Source: an uncultured Gemmatimonadota bacterium (GTDB lineage: Bacteria > Gemmatimonadota > Gemmatimonadetes > Gemmatimonadales > Gemmatimonadaceae). From it: a stretch of 8,495 nt of DNA. The notes beneath the pieces are model-generated. The model saw only the letters and a list, made by a program, of their open reading frames with translations, was not told the DNA's origin and ran no database searches. Shown here in pieces: positions 1-5,817 of this stretch (positions are counted from its first letter, which is position 1; the number at the start of each line of letters is the position of its first letter). Location: assembly GCA_946479995.1 (NCBI GenBank), contig CAMLIU010000047.1, positions 1 to 8,495 of the forward strand, written 5' to 3'. A program made the position numbers and the translations under genes.

Positions 1-68
1 GCGGCGTGACGAATCGCATCATCATCGGGCGCCGCGCCATCAACTACGTCTCCCCCCGCCAGGCGTGA
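1..68 (+). CDS. 3' end of an unrecognised gene (partial)
   Basis: The frame starting at base 3 is open to a TGA at 66-68 and encodes about 21 residues ending INYVSPRQA. Nearly every codon in it ends in G or C, as in the confirmed genes here, which is the main reason to call it coding. The stop lies 7 bp from the facing stop of the response regulator, a spacing typical of convergent genes in compact genomes. The fragment is too short to assign a family: it has no membrane segment and no recognisable motif. It could also be non-coding sequence that happens to be open. Confidence 0.5.
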   Translation, partial: GVTNRIIIGRRAINYVSPRQA

Positions 69-75
69 CGGCCAC

Positions 76-852
76 TCAGCGCTCCAGCAATCCCGCGTCG
101 ATGGCGAACCGGACGTACGCGGTGCGATGCTCGAGCCCGAGCTTGTCCTCGATGCGCTGCTTGTAGGTGTCTACCGTCTTCGCGGTGATGCCAAGCTGCT
201 CGCCGATCTCGGGTCCGTTGTAGCCTTCGGCCACCATGCGCAGCACCGTGCGCTCGCGATCGCTGAGGAGCGCGTACTTCTCCCGCGCTGACGACCCCGC
301 GGCATCCGCGGGCGCACTCGAGCTGGCGAGCATCCGGGCCACGACGGGCCGCACGAAGACGTCGCCCGCCATCACGACGCGGATCGCGTCCACGAAATCG
401 CGCTCGCTGGCATTCTTCGCCAGGTAGCCGCGCGCGCCGGCGCGAAGCACCGGCAGCAGCTGTTCCTCTTCGGTGTGCATCGTGAGGATCAGGATCTTCA
501 CCGGGTGTCGCTCATCCGCCAGCTCCTTCGTCGCAGTCAGGCCGTCGCCGCCCGGCATGTCGAGGTCTATCACCAGTACGTCGGGGGACAGGCGATGGAC
601 GAGCTGCACGGCCTCCTGTCCGTTCGCGGCCTCGCCGACGACGATGATCTCGCTGCCCAGTCGCTGGAACATCGCCTTGAGCGCCGAGCGCAGGAGTGCA
701 TGGTCGTCGGCGAGGACGACACGAATCGGCCGATCCGCGACGGGTGCACCGCGGCGCACGTACGGGCGCTCGGAGAGCGCGGAGCCGGCATCGGCCAGGC
801 TGGTGGTCGGAACGGGAGGTTCGACCGGCCGTGAATCGCGTTCCGTCAGCAT
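76..852 (-). CDS. NarL/FixJ-family response regulator (REC + LuxR-type HTH)
   Basis: This is a 258-residue two-component response regulator, a cytoplasmic transcription factor switched by phosphorylation. The receiver domain covers about residues 43-162. It shows the acidic pair D49-D50 (VLADDH), the phosphoacceptor D96 (VIDLDMPG), the switch threonine T124 (ILTMH) and the conserved lysine K146 (YLAKNAS). A LuxR/GerE helix-turn-helix follows at about 195-258, with recognition region around GITAKTVDTYKQRIEDKLG. The start is the ATG at 852 because a GGAGG lies 8 nt before it; an in-frame GTG at 867 would put that GGAGG inside the gene. About 40 Pro/Ala/Ser/Arg-rich residues precede the receiver, whereas most NarL-type regulators begin almost directly with the first beta strand. 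The gene is divergent from two histidine kinases, its plausible partners. NarL-type regulators often pair with HisKA_3 kinases, while both neighbours are HisKA type, as in FixL-FixJ. The family call is firm; targets are unknown. Confidence 0.93.
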   Translation of the reverse strand: MLTERDSRPVEPPVPTTSLADAGSALSERPYVRRGAPVADRPIRVVLADDHALLRSALKAMFQRLGSEIIVVGEAANGQEAVQLVHRLSPDVLVIDLDMPGGDGLTATKELADERHPVKILILTMHTEEEQLLPVLRAGARGYLAKNASERDFVDAIRVVMAGDVFVRPVVARMLASSSAPADAAGSSAREKYALLSDRERTVLRMVAEGYNGPEIGEQLGITAKTVDTYKQRIEDKLGLEHRTAYVRFAIDAGLLER

Positions 853-860
853 GATGAGGT

Positions 861-865
861 CCTCC
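861..865 (-). promoter_or_regulatory. Shine-Dalgarno site of the response regulator gene
   Basis: GGAGG on the minus strand, 8 nt before the ATG at 852-850. It decides the start in favour of that ATG over the GTG at 867, which overlaps the upstream edge of this motif. Confidence 0.8.
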
Positions 866-1106
866 ACGTCCGGTTCAGGTTCGGATGCCGCGGCGCGGTG
901 CCATCGTCACCCGCGGACAGGAACTCCCGGAGAATGCGTCGCGAGGGGGAGCTGCAACCATCGGGAGATACGTCGATTTCCTGTCGGGCGGAACCCTACG
1001 CCAGCCCGGGAACGTTCCTCGATGGGTACTGTCCTCCAATCCCTGATACTCCTGTACGGCAAGAACGATCATCCTGCACGCGAACGCCGCGCCCCCCATC
1101 CCCTTC

Positions 1107-1111
1107 AGGAG
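1107..1111 (+). promoter_or_regulatory. Shine-Dalgarno site of the first kinase gene
   Basis: AGGAG, 6 nt before the ATG at 1118. It favours this start over the in-frame upstream ATG at 1022, which has no such motif, and over longer open frame reaching back into the antisense of the response regulator. Confidence 0.75.
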
Positions 1112-1117
1112 AGAGCG

Positions 1118-2026
1118 ATGTTTGGTGCTACCCTGGCCACACGGCCGCGCCACTCGCCCTGCTACACGGCAGACAATGAGAACGGACGCATTGTCGGCTC
1201 GGCGCCGCGGAAGGTGTCGGAAGGGGCGGCCAGCGGGGCGAGGAGTGATCTCCTGGCGATGATGGGGCACGAGCTCCGCACTCCACTCAACGCGATCTCC
1301 GGCTACGTGCAGCTGCTTTCCACGGGCGTATACGGCCCCGTCAACGCAGCGCAGGCAGATGCGCTGGGGAGAGTGGATCGCGCGCAGCGGCACCTGCAGC
1401 AGCTCGTGCGGGACCTCACCGATCTCGTTCGAGTGGAGAGCGGACACCTGGTTCTCGAGACGACCGAGATCGCGGTCACCGACCTCGCTGCGGACCTCGA
1501 GAGCATGGTCGGGCCGCAGGCCCGCGCGAAGAACATCGCGCTGGTCTTCGCGGACTGCGGCGAGCGGCGGGTGGTGGCCGACCGGGCGCGGCTCATGCAG
1601 ATCCTCCTCAACCTCCTCTCCAACGCGATCAAGTTCACGCCGGAAGGAGGCATCATCCGCCTCGACTGCCCGTCGCGCGCGGGCAGCCTGCTCACGGAGT
1701 CCGTCGCCTTCCTTCGCGTTAGTGACACCGGACCGGGCATCGCGCGCGACAAGCAGGCAACGATCTTCGAACCCTTCGTGCAGGTTCACGCGTCGCGGGG
1801 CAGGCCGTCCGAAGGTGCGGGGCTTGGTCTCACGATCAGCCGGCACCTTGCCCGGGCGATGGAGGGTGACCTCCGCGTGCGGTCCGAGCTCGGCTCGGGG
1901 AGCTCGTTCACGCTCAGCCTGCCATCGCCAGCCCGCCGCCGCGGCGGTGGACGCCGGCAGCGCCGTACCGCCGGGACTGCCGACTACGATGGCATCGGCA
2001 CTGGCGGCATTCCCCGGGGTGCATAA
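1118..2026 (+). CDS. Soluble minimal sensor histidine kinase (HisKA + HATPase_c)
   Basis: This 302-residue kinase should autophosphorylate on histidine and pass the phosphate to a response regulator. The HisKA dimerisation helix at about 43-112 carries the H-box GHELRTPLNAI with phosphoacceptor H51; the residue before it is Gly rather than the common Ser. The ATP-binding domain (about 150-270) shows the N-box NLLSNAIKF (N165, N169), G1 box DTGPGI (203-208), F-box around EPFVQ (218-222) and G2 box GAGLGL (233-238). No transmembrane helix or PAS, GAF or other sensor domain is present: only about 43 residues precede the H-box, so input must come from those residues, from a partner or from the second kinase. 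After the normal end of the fold (FTLSLPS) there is a 30-odd residue Arg/Gly-rich tail with weaker G/C third-position bias, which may be late read-through of a lost stop. The stop is 102 bp before the second kinase, on the same strand. Confidence 0.92.
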   Translation: MFGATLATRPRHSPCYTADNENGRIVGSAPRKVSEGAASGARSDLLAMMGHELRTPLNAISGYVQLLSTGVYGPVNAAQADALGRVDRAQRHLQQLVRDLTDLVRVESGHLVLETTEIAVTDLAADLESMVGPQARAKNIALVFADCGERRVVADRARLMQILLNLLSNAIKFTPEGGIIRLDCPSRAGSLLTESVAFLRVSDTGPGIARDKQATIFEPFVQVHASRGRPSEGAGLGLTISRHLARAMEGDLRVRSELGSGSSFTLSLPSPARRRGGGRRQRRTAGTADYDGIGTGGIPRGA

Positions 2027-2036
2027 CTTCCTGATA

Positions 2037-2051
2037 GAGCCGGCACGGCTC
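2037..2051 (+). terminator. Small GC hairpin after the first kinase gene
   Basis: GAGCCG and CGGCTC form a perfect 6-bp stem around a 3-nt loop, starting 10 nt after the stop codon. No T-run follows, so it is not a canonical intrinsic terminator. It may be a weak processing or attenuation element between the two kinase genes, or chance in GC-rich DNA. Confidence 0.2.
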
Positions 2052-2128
2052 GCGCCCTCGTCCGTTCGACGATGACGTCGCGGATGCGGCTATGCGCCGC
2101 CGTTGCCGGGCAGGGAGTGTGTGCCGGC

Positions 2129-3805
2129 ATGAGCAATCGGTCGCCGAGCAGTAGCCGTCCGGGGTCGGTGGGTGATCCCGACCTGACGTCGCCCGCGAGC
2201 GATGCGACCAGCGAGGTCGCCGAGCCCCTGTTCGCGACCCTGTGCGAGCTGGCGGCGGATGCCATCGTCATCGTGGACGACGACTTCCGCATCGTCCACT
2301 TCAATCACGGCGCCAGCCGGATCTTCGGCTACCGTCCTGAGGCGGCGATGGGCATGCCGCTGAGCGCTCTGGTGCCACTGCGCGCGCGCGCGCAGCACGA
2401 GCACTACATGCGACGCTTCGCCGAATCGGAGGAGACCACACGGGAAATGGGAGCTCGTGGCCAGATCTCGGGCGTCCGGAAGAACGGCGAGGAATTTCCA
2501 GCCGAGGCATCCATCTCGAAGCTCGTGCAGAACGGCCGCACGCTGTACACGGCGTGGCTTCGCGACGTCTCCGTTCATCGCCGCTCCGAAGAGGCGCAGG
2601 AATTTCTCGCTTCCGTCGGCGAGGCGCTCGCCACGTCGCTCGACTACCAGGAGACCCTGGCCCACGTCTCCCGCCTCGCCGTGCCGCTGCTCGGGGAGAC
2701 GTGCATCCTCGACATCTATACCGATGGAGGCGCGCGGGAGGTGACGGTCGCCGACGTGGACCCCGCGGTGGAGGACCTCACGCGCGCGATGCGCCGCCGC
2801 TTTCCACCGCTCTTCGAATCCCATCCGCTGAGCGAGGTGCGAAGCACGGGGCGCCCGTTGCTCCTTGCCCACCTCGACGAAACTGCAGTCCACCGCATGA
2901 CGGTCAGCGAGGAGCACCGGCACATGGTGGAACGGCTGCGCTGGCGGTCGGCGACCTTCGTGCCGCTCTTTGCGCGCCAGCACGCCCTCGGCGTGCTCAC
3001 CTGCGTCTCGCGCACGCGCCAGCTCGACGAGGAGGATCTCGCGCTCGCCGTGGAGCTCGCGCGCCGTGCCGCGCTCGCGATCGACAATGCGCTGCTGTAC
3101 GCGCGCGCACAGCAGGCCACCCGCGCGCGCGACGAGGTGCTCGGGGTGGTCTCGCACGACCTGCGCAACCCGCTGGCCACGATCAGCATGTGCGCCGGTG
3201 CGCTCCTCGACCCGACCCCTCCCTCGCTCGAGGGCGTGCACTCGATGGCGGATGCCATCCGGCACTCGGCGGAATGGGCCGAGGGGATCATCCGCGACCT
3301 GTTCGACGTCACGACTCTCGAAGCCGGCCGGCTGTCGCTGCACCGAAGCGCAGTGTCGGCGTGGGAGATCCTCCAGCGGACAAGCGAGCAATTCGCGCCA
3401 CACGCCGAGCGCGCCGATATCCGCTTCTCGGTCCACGCCGCCGCCGACCTCCCCGACCTCGACGTGGACGCGGCCCGCGTGGAGCAGGTGCTGTTCAACC
3501 TGCTCGGCAACGCCGTGAAGTTTACCCCGACCGATGGCGAGATCGTGCTGTCGGCTCGCGGCGACGAGCAGCGGAAGTCCGTTTGCTTCAGCGTGGCCGA
3601 CAGCGGCATCGGGATCAGCGCCGACGACCTGCCCCGCATCTTCGATCGATTCTGGCAGGTTCACCGTACGCACCGCGGTGGCGCGGGCCTGGGCCTCGCG
3701 ATCGCCAAGGGGATCGTCGAGTCGCACGGCGGTACGCTGACCGTCACCAGCGCGCCGGGCGCCGGTTCCACCTTCGCGTTCACCCTGCCCATCGCGGCTC
3801 AGTGA
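2129..3805 (+). CDS. Soluble sensor histidine kinase with PAS and GAF domains
   Basis: This 558-residue cytoplasmic kinase has the order PAS (about 34-147, with [11 protein letters not shown] and the [13 protein letters not shown] strand), GAF (about 160-325), HisKA (about 333-402) and HATPase_c (about 447-555). The H-box is [10 protein letters not shown] with phosphoacceptor H343. The N-box is NLLGNAVKF (N457, N461), G1 is DSGIGI (491-496), the F-box is FDRFWQ (505-510) and G2 is GAGLGL (518-523). No membrane segment is seen, so PAS and GAF should read an intracellular signal such as a small ligand or redox state; no haem- or flavin-binding residue can be assigned. The ATG at 2129 is chosen because AGGGAG lies 11 nt upstream. 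An in-frame ATG at 2072 would add 19 residues but has no ribosome site. The gene follows the first kinase on the same strand and may share its transcript. Its 3' end overlaps the phosphoribosyltransferase gene by 7 bp on the opposite strand. Confidence 0.93.
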   Translation: MSNRSPSSSRPGSVGDPDLTSPASDATSEVAEPLFATLCELAADAIVIVDDDFRIVHFNHGASRIFGYRPEAAMGMPLSALVPLRARAQHEHYMRRFAESEETTREMGARGQISGVRKNGEEFPAEASISKLVQNGRTLYTAWLRDVSVHRRSEEAQEFLASVGEALATSLDYQETLAHVSRLAVPLLGETCILDIYTDGGAREVTVADVDPAVEDLTRAMRRRFPPLFESHPLSEVRSTGRPLLLAHLDETAVHRMTVSEEHRHMVERLRWRSATFVPLFARQHALGVLTCVSRTRQLDEEDLALAVELARRAALAIDNALLYARAQQATRARDEVLGVVSHDLRNPLATISMCAGALLDPTPPSLEGVHSMADAIRHSAEWAEGIIRDLFDVTTLEAGRLSLHRSAVSAWEILQRTSEQFAPHAERADIRFSVHAAADLPDLDVDAARVEQVLFNLLGNAVKFTPTDGEIVLSARGDEQRKSVCFSVADSGIGISADDLPRIFDRFWQVHRTHRGGAGLGLAIAKGIVESHGGTLTVTSAPGAGSTFAFTLPIAAQ

Positions 3806-4452
3806 CGGACGTGCGCGGCGCGCTCCAGCAGCTCGTGGACTTCCTCGTCCGAGGTCTGCGAGAAGTCGTCGTACCACAGCCCCACGGCCTGGAAGGGCAC
3901 CGGAGTCAGGGAACAGACCACATCATCCGCCGCCCGACGCATCGCCGCGCAGGTGTCCGGTGACGCCACGGGTACGGCGACGACGATGCGTGCCGGCTTC
4001 TCCTCCCGAAGGGCCGCCACCGCGACCATCATCGAGGAGCCGGTCGCGAGCCCGTCGTCCACGAGGATGACCGTGTGCCCAGCCACCTGCGGTGCCGGGC
4101 GGTCGCCGCGATAGCGCTCCTCTCGACGTTCCAGCTCCCGCCGCTCCGTTTCCAACACCCGCCGCACCTCGGCCTGGCTCACGCCCACGGAGTGAACCAC
4201 CTGCTGGTTGAGGAGGACCGCGCCCCCGCTCGCGATCGCCCCCATGGCGTACTCCTCATGGCCCGGGACTCCCAGCTTGCGGACGACGAAGACGTCCAGT
4301 GGTGCGTCGAGGGCCCGCGCCACCTCGTATGCCACCGGGACGCCACCACGTGGCAGGGCGAGGACCTGGACGTCGGGCCGGTTCGCGTATGCCGCCAGAT
4401 CGGCGGCGAGACGGCGACCGGCGTCGCGGCGGTCGCGGAATCGAGCCAGCAT
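3799..4452 (-). CDS. Phosphoribosyltransferase-family protein (COG1926-like)
   Basis: This 217-residue protein has the type I phosphoribosyltransferase signature VILVDDGLATGSS at 128-140, where D132-D133 and the following loop would bind the ribose-phosphate of PRPP. Upstream are LALPRGGVPVAYEVA (31-45), matching the early PRPP-loop region, and FVVRKLGVPGHEEYAMGAIA (55-74), typical of the predicted phosphoribosyltransferase family COG1926. A charged helix rich in Glu and Arg (about 94-115) follows. The acceptor substrate of this family is not established to my knowledge, so no purine or pyrimidine salvage role is claimed. The ATG at 4452 is chosen for the GGAGG 6 nt upstream; 49 further in-frame codons lie upstream but read through the spacer. 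It is divergent from a small alpha/beta hydrolase of a kind fused to this domain in some bacteria. The protein has no signal peptide and should be cytoplasmic. Confidence 0.9.
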   Translation of the reverse strand: MLARFRDRRDAGRRLAADLAAYANRPDVQVLALPRGGVPVAYEVARALDAPLDVFVVRKLGVPGHEEYAMGAIASGGAVLLNQQVVHSVGVSQAEVRRVLETERRELERREERYRGDRPAPQVAGHTVILVDDGLATGSSMMVAVAALREEKPARIVVAVPVASPDTCAAMRRAADDVVCSLTPVPFQAVGLWYDDFSQTSDEEVHELLERAAHVRH

Positions 4453-4458
4453 GGGCTG

Positions 4459-4463
4459 CCTCC
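4459..4463 (-). promoter_or_regulatory. Shine-Dalgarno site of the phosphoribosyltransferase gene
   Basis: GGAGG on the minus strand, 6 nt before the ATG at 4452-4450. It fixes the start and rules out the longer open frame reaching 4599. Confidence 0.8.
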
Positions 4464-4582
4464 GTCGGAGAAAGCGTGGCCTTCGGCTTCTTCCGTCGTC
4501 GCTGCACGCACCTTGCCACGAGGATGGAAGGCGGCGCGCGCCCGGCAGGTCGCGCCTCACACGCGAATTCGCGCAGGAGCGC

Positions 4583-4588
4583 AGGAGG
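4583..4588 (+). promoter_or_regulatory. Shine-Dalgarno site of the hydrolase gene
   Basis: AGGAGG, only 4 nt before the ATG at 4593, which is closer than usual. A second copy, AGGAG at 4575-4579, is 13 nt from the ATG and arises from the same 8-bp duplication. Together they support the 4593 start over the open frame reaching back to 4299. Confidence 0.75.
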
Positions 4589-4592
4589 CGAC

Positions 4593-5273
4593 ATGGCATC
4601 GCACGTCCAGCAGACCGAGCACACGGTCGTCGTTCCCGCCAACACCGTCAACCTCGAGGGAACGCTCGACGTCCCGCCGACTGCCCGCGGCGCGGTGCTG
4701 TTCGCCCACGGCAGCGGCAGCAGTCGCTTCAGCTCGCGCAATCGGTACGTGGCGCACGTGCTTCGAGAGGCGGGCCTCGCCACGCTGCTCCTGGACCTGC
4801 TCTCGTCAGCCGAGGAGCAGGTCGACCTCGTGACGCGTCACCTGCGCTTCGACATCCCGCTGCTCGCCAGTCGCCTCGTGAACGCGATCGACTGGATGGC
4901 GGTGAACGACAGCACCTCGGCCCTGCCCGTCGGGCTGTTCGGCGCGAGCACCGGCGGCGGGGCGGCGCTCGTGGCCGCTGCCGCCCGTCCGAGGCGCGTG
5001 TCGGCCGTCGTTTCCCGCGGCGGCAGGCCCGACCTCGCCGGGGCAGCCCTGCCCGACGTGCAGGCGCCCACGCTCCTGCTGGTGGGCGAACGGGACGAGG
5101 TGGTGATCGACCTGAACGAGAAGGCACGCGCGCAGATGACTGCTCACGTGGAGCTCGTCATCGTCCCCCGCGCGACCCACCTGTTCGAGGAACCCGGGAC
5201 GCTGGAGCAGGTTGCCAGCCAGGCGCGCGACTGGTTCGCCCGCTACCTGCCGCAGCGGTCGACGAGCGCCTGA
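4593..5273 (+). CDS. Alpha/beta hydrolase, dienelactone-hydrolase-like fold
   Basis: This 226-residue cytoplasmic protein has an alpha/beta hydrolase layout. VLFAHGSGSSR (35-45) contains the HG of the oxyanion region. The nucleophile elbow is GASTGG with S119 in a G-x-S-x-G context. The likely acid is D168 in LLLVGERDEVV, and the likely catalytic histidine is H196 in RATHLFEE. The nucleophile is Ser, whereas classical dienelactone hydrolases use Cys, so lactone-ring chemistry should not be assumed; an esterase or acyl hydrolase is equally possible. No signal peptide is present. It lies divergent to a COG1926-like phosphoribosyltransferase, and members of these two families are found fused in some bacteria, so a shared pathway is plausible. 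Its stop is 4 bp from the facing stop of the Spy-like gene. The fold and triad are well supported; the substrate is unknown. Confidence 0.88.
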   Translation: MASHVQQTEHTVVVPANTVNLEGTLDVPPTARGAVLFAHGSGSSRFSSRNRYVAHVLREAGLATLLLDLLSSAEEQVDLVTRHLRFDIPLLASRLVNAIDWMAVNDSTSALPVGLFGASTGGGAALVAAAARPRRVSAVVSRGGRPDLAGAALPDVQAPTLLLVGERDEVVIDLNEKARAQMTAHVELVIVPRATHLFEEPGTLEQVASQARDWFARYLPQRSTSA

Positions 5274-5277
5274 CGCG

Positions 5278-5817
5278 TCACCGGCGCGGTCGCGGATTCG
5301 CGGAATCGGCGCGGTCGCGTCGGAGCATCTCCACGCGACGCCGCACCTGCTCCTGAAGGGCGGCGAAGCGCGCCCGCTGCAGCGGAGTCATGTAACCGGC
5401 CAGCTCGCGCTGCTCCTCGGCCTGGATCTCCACACGTTGCCGTTGGAACTGGATGAGGTGATCCAGCGCCGTTGCGATCCGATCCTGGTCCGCACGGTCG
5501 CCGGCCGCGATCTGCTGCCGGAGGGCGCTGCGTTCGGAGCGCTCCTGCTGGTTCAGGGTTCGGCGTCGCGCGTCGAAGCGTCGCGACGTCTCGCCGAGCT
5601 TCGCCATCTGCGCGTCCGTGAGTCCCACCTGCTCCTTCGTCACCTTCCAGAGGCGCTCGCGCAGCTGCCGCTCCATCTGCTGCCGCCGGCCTGGCGCCTG
5701 TGCTCCCGGCTGGGGTCGCGCGCCGCCACCAGGGCGCTGCGCTGAGGCGGCGGACGGAACCGAGGCAAGCGCGGCGATCGAGAAGGCCAGCCCCGCCAGT
5801 GCGTGTCGTCGCATCAT
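5278..5817 (-). CDS. Exported Spy/CpxP-like LTxxQ-type protein
   Basis: This 179-residue protein begins with a signal peptide: MMRRH, a hydrophobic stretch at about 7-21, and an ASA-Q cleavage site near 26/27. A Gly/Pro/Gln-rich linker follows (about 27-47). The rest (48-179) is strongly helical and rich in Arg, Gln and Glu. It carries LTDAQMAKL (66-74) and MTPLQRARF (143-151), which fit the two LTxxQ-like motifs of periplasmic Spy/CpxP/ZraP-type proteins. Those proteins act as chaperones or as envelope-stress and metal sensors. The mature part has a single His (H119), so a metal site like that of CnrX is not evident. Its start overlaps the anti-sigma stop by 4 bp (ATGA), so it is translationally linked as the third gene of the sigma operon, and a role in sensing or buffering envelope stress is inferred. 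Two ATGs are adjacent (5817, 5814); the first is used here. Confidence 0.75.
   Translation of the reverse strand: MMRRHALAGLAFSIAALASVPSAASAQRPGGGARPQPGAQAPGRRQQMERQLRERLWKVTKEQVGLTDAQMAKLGETSRRFDARRRTLNQQERSERSALRQQIAAGDRADQDRIATALDHLIQFQRQRVEIQAEEQRELAGYMTPLQRARFAALQEQVRRRVEMLRRDRADSANPRPRR

Larger units (their letters stand above)
853..1117. promoter_or_regulatory. Divergent intergenic region between response regulator and kinase genes
   Basis: These 265 bp separate the two divergent genes and should hold a promoter for each. No convincing sigma-70 -35/-10 pair is visible. GGAAC occurs twice in the same orientation (990-994 and 1009-1013), and the second is part of a perfect 10-bp palindrome GGAACGTTCC (1009-1018). 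A GTC lies 17 nt after the second GGAAC (1031-1033), a layout resembling ECF-type promoters and directed toward the kinase gene. These are weak sequence resemblances; the regulatory role as a whole follows from the gene arrangement. Confidence 0.45.
4453..4592. promoter_or_regulatory. Divergent intergenic region between phosphoribosyltransferase and hydrolase genes
   Basis: These 140 bp must contain start signals for both genes. No clear -35/-10 pair is seen. A perfect 12-bp palindrome CGCGAATTCGCG (4562-4573) sits just before the hydrolase ribosome site and is a possible operator. It is followed directly by a tandem GCGCAGGA duplication (4571-4586) that runs into the Shine-Dalgarno sequence. 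Confidence 0.45.

Noticed and set aside
473..1117. N-terminal extension of the first kinase through the divergent spacer and response regulator antisense
   Set aside because: The sequence is Arg/Ser-rich shadow coding, and the ribosome site at 1107-1111 supports the start at 1118.
875..1846. Open frame of 323 codons on the minus strand opposite the first kinase
   Set aside because: It is antisense to the H-box and ATP-binding boxes, and no family is recognisable.
2027..2128. Frameshift joining the two kinases into one hybrid protein
   Set aside because: Each kinase has a complete HisKA and ATPase set and its own plausible start and stop; a 102-bp gap separates them.
2090..3877. Long open frame on the minus strand (595 codons) opposite the PAS-GAF kinase gene
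   Set aside because: It is antisense to a kinase with all catalytic boxes intact, has Arg/His/Ala-rich composition with no recognisable domain, and arises from G/C third-position bias.
4453..4592. Attachment site or mobile-element border at the palindrome
   Set aside because: No integrase, transposase, target duplication or terminal inverted repeats are found anywhere in the window.
4208..5356. Open frame of 382 codons on the plus strand across the phosphoribosyltransferase and hydrolase genes
   Set aside because: Its product is Arg-rich low-complexity sequence in a shifted frame over two well-supported genes.
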